Origin: Vogesella sp. LIG4
GTDB lineage: Bacteria > Pseudomonadota > Gammaproteobacteria > Burkholderiales > Chromobacteriaceae
Assembly: GCF_900090205.1 (NCBI RefSeq)
Contig: NZ_LT607802.1
Span: 3,551,923 to 3,615,922 of the forward strand
Direction of reading: 5' to 3'
DNA length: 64,000 nucleotides
Numbering within the stretch: position 1 is the first letter of the stretch; each line of letters begins with the position of its first letter. Made by a program: the position numbers and the translations under genes. Of the stretch, positions 43,159-52,703 are shown one piece after another. The notes under the pieces were generated by a model. It did not search any database. It worked only from the letters and a program-made list of their open reading frames with translations, and was not told the origin of the DNA.

Positions 43159-46100
43159 TCAGCTCAGTCCGGCGGACTGCATGGCGGCAATGCCTTCCGG
43201 CTTCAGCACGGTGTAATGGCCCACGGCCAGATCGTGCCAGCAGATATCGAGACCGGTTTGGGCGCCCTCCGCGATGAAGGACTCACCATCACCATGCGCC
43301 CGCCAAACCGAGATGGTGCAGCGCAGGGGCTTGTCGGCCAGGGCAATCTGGTAATCCGGCGAGTAGGTCACGGTCACGACGTTGACGATGGCCTCGATCA
43401 GCGTGCGGTCCATGGCGGGGAATGCCTCCGCCACAAAGGTGATGAAAGCAGCATGGCTGTTTACGTGCGCCAGGCAGTCCGCGCTCAATGCCGGGTCGAT
43501 ATCATGTGCGAATACCGATAGCAGAATGGTCAGGAATGCCGGGTTGGCAAACAGCTCGCTCTCGTCCCGGCTGACCGGTTCGGCATAGGGCAGCTGTGGC
43601 GAACCCGGAGCCAGCAAGACCAGCTCGCTGACGGTTTCACCTTGCTGTTCAAGCTGATAGGCCACTTCGTATGCAACCCGGGCACCAAAGGAGTACCCCC
43701 ACAGGGCATATGGGCCCCGTGGTTGTAGGCTACGGATCAACCGCACATCTTCGATGGCCATGGCCTCGATGCTGCTGAAAGCGGTTTCACCCGCATTAAT
43801 GCCGTGTGACTGCATGCCATAGAAACGGCCGTCACCGGCCATGGCTTCACCCAGTTGACGCAGGTTCATCGGATATCCGCCCAGACCGGGCCAGCAGAAG
43901 GTGGCGCGGTGACCGTTGTGTCCTGCCAGCAAAATGGCACGGCTGGCGGTCTGCCCATCACCCTCGCTAACGACTTTTGCCAGCTTTTCGATGCTCGGGG
44001 CGCTGAAGATCAGCTGAATCGGCAGGTCGACCGCGAACTGGCGATTGATGGCACGGGCAATGGCCACGGCTTGAATCGAGTTGCCGCCCAGCGCGAAGAA
44101 ATCGTCGACTACTGAGACTTGTTCCTGTCCGAGAATATGGCACCAGATCCGGCTAATAGCCTGCTCCGTCGCATTGCGTGCCGGCACGAAAGGCTGCTCC
44201 TGATCGGCCAGCTGGAAGATGGCTGATTGTTTGAGTGCATGCACATCAACCTTCCCGGATGCGCTGTGCGGCATCTGGTTGACGATGACCATGAGCCCCG
44301 GAACCATGTAATCCGGCAAGCTGTTGAGTAGATCGGCCCGAATCAGCTCGGCCGGGCCTTTCATGTGGACGGCATCTTCATCCATGCCGATATGGCTGGC
44401 CTGTTCCTCACTGATCTTGCCAAACAGGCAAAAGTAGCTCGGGCCCACTTGTCGATCTGCGTCGCTGATGATGTCGTTCAGACGCAAGGCGGTGGCCAGA
44501 TTGTTACCACTCTTGGAGCTGTAGCCTGATGACATGGTGCCAAACCCGATGCGGTTCATTTGCACCCGCTGCAAGCTGCGCCCCAGATCGATGTATTGCC
44601 GCCACGGCTCGTGGCACTGGCTTACAAAAGAGAGGCCACCACTGGCTCGCTGGTAGACCTGCTGATTGATTGCAATCACATGGCGCTGCTCAATCAGAAA
44701 GCTGGACACCTTGTTCAGCTTGCCCTGACGGTATAGATAACTACCGTCGGGCAGATCGCTGACCCTGCCTTGCTGTGCCTGGACATAGATGTCTACGAGC
44801 ATGTCATCGACCCGTTCGGCCAACGGTACGATGTCATAGCTACCCAGGTAATCATGTTCGTCCGGGCAATCCAACCGGGCCAGGACATCAGGCATATACG
44901 TACCTTGGCCAACTCCGTAGCCGTATGCCGGCAGGACATGATCCAGCATGCCCAGAACGTGGCCGGTTTCCATTTCCAGCACTTCCAGGATGTTGTTCTT
45001 GTAGACCTCACGGATGGCGGGAGTTTTGCCGACAAAGTGCAGCCGCAAACGGGGAGCCGTTGCGGTGGTGTCGGCCAGCAGATAGAGGCAGTGCTGCACC
45101 GGATGGTAGTAATAGAACCCAGCAGGCAATCCGGCTACGTTGTTCAGCTCGATATACACCTGGGTGGCGTACAGTGCACCAGGCGAGGCATAGCCAAATT
45201 TTGGCAATAGCCGCTCAACGCTGTGGAATTGCCCCAGATAACGAAGCATTTCGCCCAACTTGGCCGCGTCCAGATCGGCTAGCCGAGCCGATGTAGCACC
45301 TTCCGGTTGCATGGCCAGCAGCTGCAGGATATCGGCCGCTGCCACGGGCGCTCCGCGGAAGAAGCGATAAGTCTTGCGGGCGAATACCCGCTCACGCTGG
45401 GCTGGGGTTTCCTGCTGGCCAGCCAGGGGAATCTGCCGCTTGCCTACTAGGCTGTCTTCGCTGCGAAAGCCACGCCCGGATAACTGGGCCTTGATCTGAT
45501 GGCGAGTCGATTTAGTCTGGTGGTGTGACTCGGCGGCCCCCTGATCCATCAGCCGCGCCTCGTTCGGGTTCAGTTCAACCGCTCCGATCAACTGAGCATG
45601 ACCACTGCGGGCGTTTTCTTTTACAAACACGGCCGCCGATTTCACCCAGTCGTGGTTCTCGATGGCGAGGCGAATTTCATCCAGTTCGATGCGGTAGCCG
45701 CGGAATTTAATCTGGTTGTCCGTGCGGCCAACGAAGTGCAACACGCCATCCCGATCGACTTTGACCAAATCCCCGGTGCGATACATCCTCACTGGAGGAT
45801 GTGCTGCGTCCAATTGGACCGCGGGGAACTTTTCTTCAGTTTGTTCAGGGCGGAATAGGTAGCCATTTGCCAGCTGGGTTCCGCCGATAAACAGTTCTCC
45901 AGTCTCGCCCGGTGCGACTGGCACTAACTGGGGGTCAAGCACCTGGCTGTGCAGCCCGGCAACCGGCAGACCAATCGGAGCGATCTCCCATTCGTGGGCC
46001 AAGCTACGTTGATCAATACGATAGTGTGTGGCGTTGATAGTGCATTCGGTCGGGCCGTACAGGTTGACCAGCCGGCAATCCGGCAGCATCTGCAACAAAT

Positions 46101-47022
46101 TTCGGGCCAGCTTGCGTGACAGCCCTTCACCACCGCTGAACAAACTGTGCAGGCTGTCGCAATCGGCAAATCCTGGTAGCTCGCTCAAGGCTTGCAGCAA
46201 TGTCGGTACGCCTTGCAGCGTGGTAATGCCATGTTGCTGAATCTGGCGGATCAGCTCTTCCGGGTCACGGTAGACACCCGGAAACCCCATGACCACTCTG
46301 GCACCGCAGCACATTCCCAATAGCTCCCACTGTGCGGCATCAAAGCTGACTGGTGTTTTCTGCAGAATGCGGTGACCGGGTGCCAGATAGCCTTCACGTG
46401 CAATCCATGCCAACTGGTTGGCAATAGCTTGCTGCGAAATGGCCACGCCTTTGGGTTTGCCTGTGGTACCCGAGGTATAGATGACATAGGCAAGGTCACC
46501 GCCGTCCTGTTCGACCAGTTCACTTAGCACTTGGTCGACATCGGTGATGCTTGCTGGCGGGACATCATCGATATTGAACACGCCGACACCCGGCAACAAT
46601 AAGCTGGCAAGGCGGTTGCGGGTGCGATTGTTGGTGAGCACCAGCTTGACCCTTGCATCACCCACCATATAGCTCAGGCGGTCTTGCGGGTAGTCGGTGG
46701 CCAGTGGCAAATAGGCGGCACCGGCAAACAGGATGCCCCACATCGCCAGTGCCAGATCAGCTGAAGCATCGATAAACAGGCCAATGCAATCGTTGTAGCT
46801 CACGCCTTTGGCGCGCAGCGCGGCTGCAATGCCCACGGCGCGCAGCAAGGTGGTTTCATAGCTGTATTCGTTGGCCTGATCGGCAATGGCGATTTCGTCC
46901 TTTCGGCTGTGTACTTGTGCCAGCAGCATGGCGGGCAAGGTACGGAGGTCTTGTGCGGAGGCGTGCGGTGCTTGGCGATGTTGCTGTAACAAGGCCAACA
47001 AAGTATTCGCAGGGACTGACAT
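43159..47022 (-). CDS. indC: Indigoidine synthetase-type single-module NRPS (A-Ox-T-TE)
   Basis: 1287 residues (BpsA of Streptomyces about 1282; also called IndC, IgiD or IdgS elsewhere). Adenylation motifs: YTSGTTGKPKG (about 182), SFDAAQWELLG (226), NLYGPTE (320), YRTGDLV (414), GRTDNQIKFRGYRIELDEI (432). A flavin oxidase (McbC/SagB-like, about 550-865, FGYASPGALYATQVYIELN) is inserted before A10 (SASGKVDVHAL, 920). Carrier Ser in FFALGGNSIQAV (982), thioesterase GYSFG (1109-1113). Known enzymes of this layout join and oxidise two L-glutamines to blue indigoidine. Start ATG 47022. Needs the PPTase at 49015. Confidence 0.93.
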   Translation of the reverse strand: MSVPANTLLALLQQHRQAPHASAQDLRTLPAMLLAQVHSRKDEIAIADQANEYSYETTLLRAVGIAAALRAKGVSYNDCIGLFIDASADLALAMWGILFAGAAYLPLATDYPQDRLSYMVGDARVKLVLTNNRTRNRLASLLLPGVGVFNIDDVPPASITDVDQVLSELVEQDGGDLAYVIYTSGTTGKPKGVAISQQAIANQLAWIAREGYLAPGHRILQKTPVSFDAAQWELLGMCCGARVVMGFPGVYRDPEELIRQIQQHGITTLQGVPTLLQALSELPGFADCDSLHSLFSGGEGLSRKLARNLLQMLPDCRLVNLYGPTECTINATHYRIDQRSLAHEWEIAPIGLPVAGLHSQVLDPQLVPVAPGETGELFIGGTQLANGYLFRPEQTEEKFPAVQLDAAHPPVRMYRTGDLVKVDRDGVLHFVGRTDNQIKFRGYRIELDEIRLAIENHDWVKSAAVFVKENARSGHAQLIGAVELNPNEARLMDQGAAESHHQTKSTRHQIKAQLSGRGFRSEDSLVGKRQIPLAGQQETPAQRERVFARKTYRFFRGAPVAAADILQLLAMQPEGATSARLADLDAAKLGEMLRYLGQFHSVERLLPKFGYASPGALYATQVYIELNNVAGLPAGFYYYHPVQHCLYLLADTTATAPRLRLHFVGKTPAIREVYKNNILEVLEMETGHVLGMLDHVLPAYGYGVGQGTYMPDVLARLDCPDEHDYLGSYDIVPLAERVDDMLVDIYVQAQQGRVSDLPDGSYLYRQGKLNKVSSFLIEQRHVIAINQQVYQRASGGLSFVSQCHEPWRQYIDLGRSLQRVQMNRIGFGTMSSGYSSKSGNNLATALRLNDIISDADRQVGPSYFCLFGKISEEQASHIGMDEDAVHMKGPAELIRADLLNSLPDYMVPGLMVIVNQMPHSASGKVDVHALKQSAIFQLADQEQPFVPARNATEQAISRIWCHILGQEQVSVVDDFFALGGNSIQAVAIARAINRQFAVDLPIQLIFSAPSIEKLAKVVSEGDGQTASRAILLAGHNGHRATFCWPGLGGYPMNLRQLGEAMAGDGRFYGMQSHGINAGETAFSSIEAMAIEDVRLIRSLQPRGPYALWGYSFGARVAYEVAYQLEQQGETVSELVLLAPGSPQLPYAEPVSRDESELFANPAFLTILLSVFAHDIDPALSADCLAHVNSHAAFITFVAEAFPAMDRTLIEAIVNVVTVTYSPDYQIALADKPLRCTISVWRAHGDGESFIAEGAQTGLDICWHDLAVGHYTVLKPEGIAAMQSAGLS

Positions 47023-47072
47023 GTTGTTCTCTTGCAGGAGTGGATCGGTTGTTCGGCGTGCCAACAATGCTG

Positions 47073-47831
47073 TTAGCAACAGCCGAACAAGCGACCAAAG
47101 CCGTCAAATTGATCGCCAACGCCACTCATTCTCATCGCGTGCCAATATAAAACCGTGTTGTTCGCGATAACTGGCTTGCCAGTCCACTGTTCTGCGGTAT
47201 GCGCGAAGCTGCTCATCGGCACATTGGTACCCACTTGGACAATGGCCTCGACACCCGGCGCATTGGCCGTTTCCACCGCTTGCCGCAGGTCTTGCAGGCT
47301 GACCTCTGCAATTCGGGATGGGCTCTGCCCCCCCAGATTGGCCAGTGCCACTACCTCATAGCCCTTGTCCACAAAGAACTGCGACACGGCCTCATTCCCA
47401 ATAGCGGTATACGGGGAAATCAGGCCGATGCGGCGCACATTTCCCAGGCGAGCCAGAGCTTCTTCAATGGCATCGGCGCTGGTGGTGATCCCGATGCCGC
47501 CCGCAGCGTCCTGCAAGTGCCCCAGCATCTGCTGATGCCCCTCTACCCCTCTCCAGTAAGCATCCGGCGAGACAGCCACGATGATGCGGTTGAGCTGGCA
47601 ATCTTTCAGGGTCTTGATTGCCGGTTCGGTCGATCTGCGCATGGCATGGATCACACTGTTGAAGCCTGGCTCTGCAGTAAGCGCCTCATCCACGATGACC
47701 ATGCGGCCAACATGGTTGGTCACGCCAAACGGGCGCATGCTGTCCATTTCCGGCTGGGCAGAAGTGTTAGTCGACGGGATGACTACGCCTATACGCAAAC
47801 GGTGGCCGAGAACTTTGGGTGTATTGCTCAT
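47073..47831 (-). CDS. Maleate isomerase / Asp-Glu racemase-like protein lacking the usual cysteines
   Basis: 252 residues, first gene of the indigoidine operon. Opening RIGVVIPSTNTSAQPEMD, then VGTNVPMSSFAHTAEQWTGKPVIANNTVLYWHA, match the maleate cis-trans isomerase / arylmalonate decarboxylase family. The two catalytic Cys positions read Ser-Pro (AVSPDAYW) and Gly (QVGTNVPM), so racemase-type two-cysteine chemistry is unlikely. It may have a non-catalytic or decarboxylase/hydrolase-like role near the pigment pathway. It ends 51 bases before the NRPS. Confidence 0.72.
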   Translation of the reverse strand: MSNTPKVLGHRLRIGVVIPSTNTSAQPEMDSMRPFGVTNHVGRMVIVDEALTAEPGFNSVIHAMRRSTEPAIKTLKDCQLNRIIVAVSPDAYWRGVEGHQQMLGHLQDAAGGIGITTSADAIEEALARLGNVRRIGLISPYTAIGNEAVSQFFVDKGYEVVALANLGGQSPSRIAEVSLQDLRQAVETANAPGVEAIVQVGTNVPMSSFAHTAEQWTGKPVIANNTVLYWHAMRMSGVGDQFDGFGRLFGCC

Positions 47832-47931
47832 TTTTGATCTGCTTTGCCTCTGTCAAGTGCTGGAAATCGCGATCCATCTGGCTACAAATGCCAAATGGGT
47901 TGACCACGAATCGGCGGCATCATACAGTGAC

Positions 47932-47947
47932 TGGAATGATCATTCCA
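47932..47947. promoter_or_regulatory. Perfect 16-base palindromic operator of the indigoidine divergent promoter
   Basis: TGGAATGATCATTCCA lies between the indigoidine operon and the divergent dehydrogenase gene. A half site, GGAATGATC, recurs at 48017-48025, 85 bases away. An AT-rich stretch (47947-47972) beside it fits a promoter. Confidence 0.65.
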
Positions 47948-48122
47948 AATTAATTATTCATTTTGTATTTTTTGGCCGTGAAACCACAGAGCATGGACGC
48001 ATGATCTGAAACGACCGGAATGATCAGGGCAATGGCACGCAACCACAGGCGGCCTAACAGGCCGCGGATACACCCACAAAGACGTCGGTTTATCACCGGC
48101 AAGACAAATCAAGGACATCACA

Positions 48123-48998
48123 ATGAACAGCACAATCCCCACCGTTGCAGTATTGGGTACCGGCCTGATTGGCGCGCCTGTAGCGCGCAATCTGGCAAAT
48201 AAGGGATTCAAGGTGAAGGTATGGAACCGCACTGCCGCCAAGGCGCAGGCTATCGAGCAGGGCAATCTGCAGGCATGCGCCAGCGTGGCCGAGGCCGTGA
48301 GCGATGCCAGCTACATCTTGACCGTGCTGAAGGACGGCGACAGCGTCGCTTCGGCAATGGAGGCCGGCAGCGGGCATTTTCAGCCTGGTGCCAAATGGCT
48401 ACAGCTCAGTACCGTGGGTATCGACGCCAGCGTCCGCCTGGCCAGCCTGGCCCGGCAACGGCAACTGGTGTACTTCGATGCGCCAGTGCAAGGGACACGT
48501 CAACCTGCCGAGCAAGGCCAGCTGATCATTCTGGCTGCCGGACCACAGGCCGAGAGAGAGTCGGTGCAGCCCTTGTTTGATGCCATCGGCAAACGCACAC
48601 TGTGGGTGGACAACGAGCCTGGTCAGGCAAGCCGGCTGAAGCTGGCACTGAACAACTGGGCATTTGCCCTGACCCATGGGCTGGCAGAGAGTCTGGCTCT
48701 GGCCAAAGGCCTGGGGGTAGACCCGGCACTGGTCGTCAACGTGGTCAGCAACGGGCCAATGGATTGTGCCTATTTCCAGCTCAAGAGCGCGGCCATTCTG
48801 GCAGACAACTACACGCCAAGCTTTACGGTTGCCAACGCGGTAAAGGACGGCAAACTCATCATCGAGGCCGCTCGCCAAGCCGGTGTGCAGGCCAATGTAG
48901 CCGCCGCGGGATTAGAACGCTTTGAACGAGCCCTTGCTGCGGGCCATGGCGACAAAGACATGGCCGCCAGCTTCCTAGCGTCAGACCTACCTGTCTGA
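48123..48998 (+). CDS. NAD(P)-dependent oxidoreductase, 3-hydroxyisobutyrate dehydrogenase family
   Basis: 291 residues. Rossmann motif VAVLGTGLIGAPVARNLA at residue 8, substrate loop YFDAPVQGTRQPAEQGQL, catalytic Lys in SRLKLALNNWAFA. AAGGA lies 8 bases before the ATG. Divergent from the indigoidine operon across a region with the palindrome at 47932, so it is probably co-regulated. The substrate is unknown; a reductase acting on a beta-hydroxy acid or imine is the family expectation. Confidence 0.85.
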   Translation: MNSTIPTVAVLGTGLIGAPVARNLANKGFKVKVWNRTAAKAQAIEQGNLQACASVAEAVSDASYILTVLKDGDSVASAMEAGSGHFQPGAKWLQLSTVGIDASVRLASLARQRQLVYFDAPVQGTRQPAEQGQLIILAAGPQAERESVQPLFDAIGKRTLWVDNEPGQASRLKLALNNWAFALTHGLAESLALAKGLGVDPALVVNVVSNGPMDCAYFQLKSAAILADNYTPSFTVANAVKDGKLIIEAARQAGVQANVAAAGLERFERALAAGHGDKDMAASFLASDLPV

Positions 48999-49014
48999 CT
49001 GTCGCCTGCGGGTA

Positions 49015-49794
49015 TCAAGGAGTCCACCACACACGGCCACGCAGATCGACTGAGGTGTGTACGCTACCTGCTGCAAAAGCAAAATTCACCTCGAACGGCT
49101 GGATTCGGTGTTGCCATTCACTGTGAGCGGCCGGCGCCAGCCACAAGCGGCCGGCATCCCGTTCCAGCTGGCAGACTTCGAATTCGGTGAATTCAACGAT
49201 GCGGCCAAGGCGGTAAGACATGGCCTTGTAGCCGGCCTCTTTGGCCGAAAAGATCAGAGTGGCCACGGCGGCCAGGTCCTCCCGAGGCAAGTAGGCACGG
49301 TCTGCAGCGGTACAGCAGACAGCCAGAATACTGTCCAGCCGATCGCCGGTCGCCAACGGTTCGCAATCCAGCCCCAACTCGCCGGGTTCCGTACTGAATG
49401 CCGCCACTGCTGCAGCAAGATCAGGGCTATGGGTAATGGCCCCCGTGGCGCCGTCAGGCCACCGGGGCATACCTGCTGCATCGCGCCCGACCACCGCTCC
49501 GTGCATATGCAAGCTGGCCAGCGCCTGTTCAGCACACAAACGACCGGCCAGAAAAGACATCTGCCGGGAGCGGACTGCCTGTGCGGGAATTGCAGGGTGC
49601 AGGCTGGCGGGTGTGACATCCCCCAGCAAAGCGTCCAGCGCCGGCAGCGACAAGGCAGCTGTCGCCACCTTACCCGTCTGCAGTGGCCACGGTCGCCACA
49701 ATGCAGTCAGGCTGGCGGCGGCCTCCATGCCCCGGATTGACAGCCAATGCAGCAGCGTGGGCAATACGCCCGCCTGCCCAACATCGCTTAACAT
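49015..49794 (-). CDS. 4'-phosphopantetheinyl transferase (EntD/Sfp-type)
   Basis: 259 residues. Conserved PPTase motifs: SRQMSFLAGRLCAEQAL, GAITHSPDLAAA, LGLDCEPL (metal Asp/Glu) and FSAKEAGYKAM (Glu/Lys). It transfers the phosphopantetheine arm from CoA to carrier Ser 982 of the NRPS. Start taken at the ATG at 49794 because AAAAGG stands 8 bases upstream; ATGs at 49824 and 49833 are possible. Convergent with the dehydrogenase and divergent from the TetR gene. Confidence 0.9.
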   Translation of the reverse strand: MLSDVGQAGVLPTLLHWLSIRGMEAAASLTALWRPWPLQTGKVATAALSLPALDALLGDVTPASLHPAIPAQAVRSRQMSFLAGRLCAEQALASLHMHGAVVGRDAAGMPRWPDGATGAITHSPDLAAAVAAFSTEPGELGLDCEPLATGDRLDSILAVCCTAADRAYLPREDLAAVATLIFSAKEAGYKAMSYRLGRIVEFTEFEVCQLERDAGRLWLAPAAHSEWQHRIQPFEVNFAFAAGSVHTSVDLRGRVWWTP

Positions 49795-49922
49795 GGTGTG
49801 ATAGCCTTTTGCGCTTGCAGACATGCCGAGCATACTAACAGAGCACCAGCCAGCTCTTCCGTGGACGAACGGTCAAGTAGCGAAGTCAACGTCAACCACT
49901 CCACTCCCATTTGCCGATTACT

Positions 49923-50519
49923 ATGCATATCCCTCATTTTCATCCCGACGACGCAGCCGACGCGGCTATGCGCATTTTCTGGCAGAAAGGCTATGCCGCC
50001 ACGTCGATCCAGGATCTGGTCGAGGGAACCAGCCTATCGCGCAGCAGCCTTTACAACACCTTTGAGAGCAAACACGGCCTGTTTCAGCACGCCTTGCGCC
50101 GTTACCATGGCCAGACTGCGGCCATCGTTGCCCTGCTGGCTGAGGATGGCTCTGCCGTAGCTCGCGTGCGTGCCCTGTTGCAGCAGATTGCCACGGACGA
50201 ACTGACCGACGCATCCTGTTGTGGCTGCCTGGTGGCTAATACGGCACTGGAACTTGGCGGACGCGACAGTATGGTAACCAGCTTGCTGGGCGAACACTTC
50301 AATACCCTTGAGGTTGCCCTTACCGCCCTGATACAGCGAGGACAGCAACAGGGAGAGATCTCCGCCGACAAATCGCCCACCGCCTTGGCGCGTTTCATTG
50401 TCGCTACCATTCAGGGCCTGCGTGTGCTGGGCCGTGGCTATAGAGGAGTCGAACAGCCGCAGCGCCTGAACGATGTCATCGATATCGCCCTCGCCTCCCT
50501 GTGTAGAGCGAAGGCGTGA
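49923..50519 (+). CDS. TetR-family transcriptional regulator
   Basis: 198 residues from the ATG at 49923. N-terminal HTH: ADAAMRIFWQKGYAATSIQDL and SLSRSSLYNTFESKHGLF. C-terminal ligand domain helical (ASCCGCLVANTALELGG). Divergent from the PPTase across 128 bases, where TGGAC-N5-GTCAA near 49862 is a weak inverted pair. It may govern the PPTase and perhaps the palindrome at 47932. Ligand unknown. Confidence 0.85.
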   Translation: MHIPHFHPDDAADAAMRIFWQKGYAATSIQDLVEGTSLSRSSLYNTFESKHGLFQHALRRYHGQTAAIVALLAEDGSAVARVRALLQQIATDELTDASCCGCLVANTALELGGRDSMVTSLLGEHFNTLEVALTALIQRGQQQGEISADKSPTALARFIVATIQGLRVLGRGYRGVEQPQRLNDVIDIALASLCRAKA

Positions 50520-50666
50520 AGAAGTGAATCGCCCCCAGCCTCTCCAGACACTCTTGGGCCGTTGGTGGTCTGCCCCAGCTTCAGCTTGCAGTAAAAACAT
50601 TGGCTGCGTACTTAAAGAAAGCGGTTAAGGCCGGCGCAAAAAGAAAGTTCGCGTGAAATCTGCAGG

Positions 50667-51560
50667 CTAGAGGAAACTAGCACCAACCGACTCCACCGAC
50701 AGTGATAATCCACTGATTTCCCTATAGAACAACCGACACAACTGCTCTACCCCCGGCTCGGAACCCTCACGCGCATAGAGCGCCAACTGCACCGGAGGCA
50801 AAGCCGGCAAGCGTTCATGACGCAGGGCCTGCACCCCGGCCGGTAACGTGCCCGCAAGCAGGGTACTGACGCCAAGACCAGCCTGTAGTGCCACCTGCAC
50901 CGCCTGCAGATTAGAGCTCTCGAATCCGCAACGCCATGTCAAACCGGCCTGCTGCAGACTGGCGAGTGAAATATCACGCCACAGGCAAGGTGCTGCAAAG
51001 AGCACCAGCGGCAACGGAGAAGCTGTCAGGTCGAGCGTTGCCAGGCCTGCCCACAGCAAGGGACAGGACACCTGCCAGCGGGGCGTCAAACCTAGCGGCC
51101 AGGCTGGGTCAGCGATGATTAGGTCTAGCTCACCGGCAGCAAGTAGCTCGCCTAGCCGGGTGGTTGGCGCCACCGTTATGCTCAGCTGCCAACGAGGATG
51201 AGCTGCAACGAAATCACTCAGCACCGTCACCAGTCGCGCCCCAACGATATCCTCGATCAAGCCGATGCGATAGCACACCTCCTCAGCCTGCTCACCCGCG
51301 CCACAACCGGGCACCAACTCGTCAGTCAGCGCCAGGATGCGTTCGGCGTATGGCAACAATGCCGCTCCGGCCATTGTCGGCACAATGCCGCGTGGAGAAC
51401 GCTGCAGCAGCGTCTGGCCGACATGCTCCTCCAATTTGCGGATCTGTTGGCTCAGCGCCGGCTGTGTGCGGGCTAGCCCACTGGCAGCCCGGTTGATGCT
51501 GCCTGCACGCAGCACGGCCACGAAAGCACGTAGCAAGCCGGTATCGAGGTCAATGGCCAT
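50667..51560 (-). CDS. LysR-family transcriptional regulator
   Basis: 297 residues. HTH segment LLRAFVAVLRAGSINRAASGL and ARTQPALSQQIRKLEEHVG, then an effector domain (YRIGLIEDIVGARLVTVLSDF). Divergent from the small EamA/SMR-like transporter, 92 bases apart, with an inverted repeat between (51569-51588). It probably activates that transporter. Confidence 0.85.
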   Translation of the reverse strand: MAIDLDTGLLRAFVAVLRAGSINRAASGLARTQPALSQQIRKLEEHVGQTLLQRSPRGIVPTMAGAALLPYAERILALTDELVPGCGAGEQAEEVCYRIGLIEDIVGARLVTVLSDFVAAHPRWQLSITVAPTTRLGELLAAGELDLIIADPAWPLGLTPRWQVSCPLLWAGLATLDLTASPLPLVLFAAPCLWRDISLASLQQAGLTWRCGFESSNLQAVQVALQAGLGVSTLLAGTLPAGVQALRHERLPALPPVQLALYAREGSEPGVEQLCRLFYREISGLSLSVESVGASFL

Positions 51561-51568
51561 AACGTAAG

Positions 51569-51588
51569 CTTATAGCTGGTCTAATAAG
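51569..51588. promoter_or_regulatory. Inverted repeat in the LysR / transporter divergent region
   Basis: CTTAT-N10-ATAAG; size and position fit a LysR T-N11-A type site. Confidence 0.4.
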
Positions 51589-51652
51589 ATGCAGTCTACC
51601 TATAACTTTACTGCCGAGCCACAATCAAGCACCCTCCACTCAGGACATCATC

Positions 51653-52066
51653 ATGTACTTCATGACAATTCTGGTGGCAGTGGCAGGCTCGGTAACTTAT
51701 CACCTGTCACTCAAGCACCTGCCCAACACGCTCAACCCGTTCTTTTCGCTCGTGGCCATTTATGCCTTCGCCTTATTGATTAGTCTGGCGGGCATGGCGC
51801 TCTACCCCACCGGTAGCCGTAGCCTGAGTCAGCTCAACTGGAGCATCCTGGGTGCGTCCCTTGGCATTATCGGTATCGAGGTGGGCTTCCTGCTCGCTTA
51901 CCGCGCCGGCTGGAGCATGGGTTACACCGCCTTGAGCGCCAATGTGCTAACCACCCTGATGCTCCTTCCGCTTGGCTATCTGCTGTACCGTGAGCAACCT
52001 ACACTGGAGCGGCTTGCCGGCATGTTGCTCTGTTCAGGCGGGCTGTGGCTGTTGTTGCGCCGTTGA
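51653..52066 (+). CDS. Small EamA/SMR-like membrane transporter (four segments)
   Basis: 137 residues with four predicted membrane helices (MTILVAVAGSVTYHLSLKHL, FFSLVAIYAFALLISLAG, ILGASLGIIGIEVGFLLAY, LTTLMLLPLGYLLYREQP) ending with LAGMLLCSGGLWLLLRR. This is half an EamA protein and would work as a dimer, like SMR pumps. AGGAC ribosome site. Under the divergent LysR gene. Substrate unknown. Confidence 0.8.
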   Translation: MYFMTILVAVAGSVTYHLSLKHLPNTLNPFFSLVAIYAFALLISLAGMALYPTGSRSLSQLNWSILGASLGIIGIEVGFLLAYRAGWSMGYTALSANVLTTLMLLPLGYLLYREQPTLERLAGMLLCSGGLWLLLRR

Positions 52067-52133
52067 GTGTCGAGCAAGCACTTCAAGACCTGCCGGCCAA
52101 CCACATGCCAGCCTAGGCGAAGTCATCAGCGCA

Positions 52134-52580
52134 TCACTGCGACAAATCCACCCGTCGAAACAAAGTCACCAGAAAATCTACCAGCACCCTGACCCGCTGC
52201 GCCTTGCGCACATCAGGGTGCATCAACACGCGTAGGGGGCGGGCCAGTGGCGCCTCAACTTCTAGACACACCAGCTCTGGAAACAGCCTCCCCAGGAAAT
52301 GCGGCAAAAGGGCAATTCCTCAGCCTTCACCCGCTGCCCACAGCTTCGTGGCCAGCTCATTGCGGCACAACACCTGTTGGCGTCTGGCCAGATGGGCATC
52401 AAACCAGTCGTTCAACCACAGCCCCGGCATGCTGTCGTCAAACCCGACGAACACTCGGTTCTCCTGGGGCGGCACCTTCCACAGCACCGTGCCGTACAGA
52501 CCGTACCCCACCGAGGCAATCGGCCTACCGATCAGGTCCGGTGTTTGCGGCTCGCTCAGCCGGTCGGCCAAAGCAGTCAT
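52134..52580 (-). pseudogene. LysR-family fragment with in-frame stop
   Basis: The minus frame encodes an effector domain only: PDLIGRPIASVGYGLYG, then AAGEG, then TGA at 52320-52322 where the family has a residue before GIALLPHFLG, then continuing in the same frame to ARPLRVLMHPD and a normal stop at 52134. The helix-turn-helix part is missing. Truncated plus nonsense-mutated, so non-functional. Confidence 0.75.
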
Positions 52581-52703
52581 GCATGACTGATGTTTGGAGT
52601 GGCTGCTTCTTTATCAAAAGCATGCCCCATGCTGCCAGGTAGAAAGACGGTCATTTTGCTACTTCAAACAATCCAACAATCAGCTTCGTGACAGCATGGC
52701 CGT

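Noticed and set aside
43159..47022. Separate nitroreductase/McbC-like gene within the NRPS
   Set aside because: The oxidase domain is in the same uninterrupted frame, inserted between A8 and A10, as in indigoidine synthetases.
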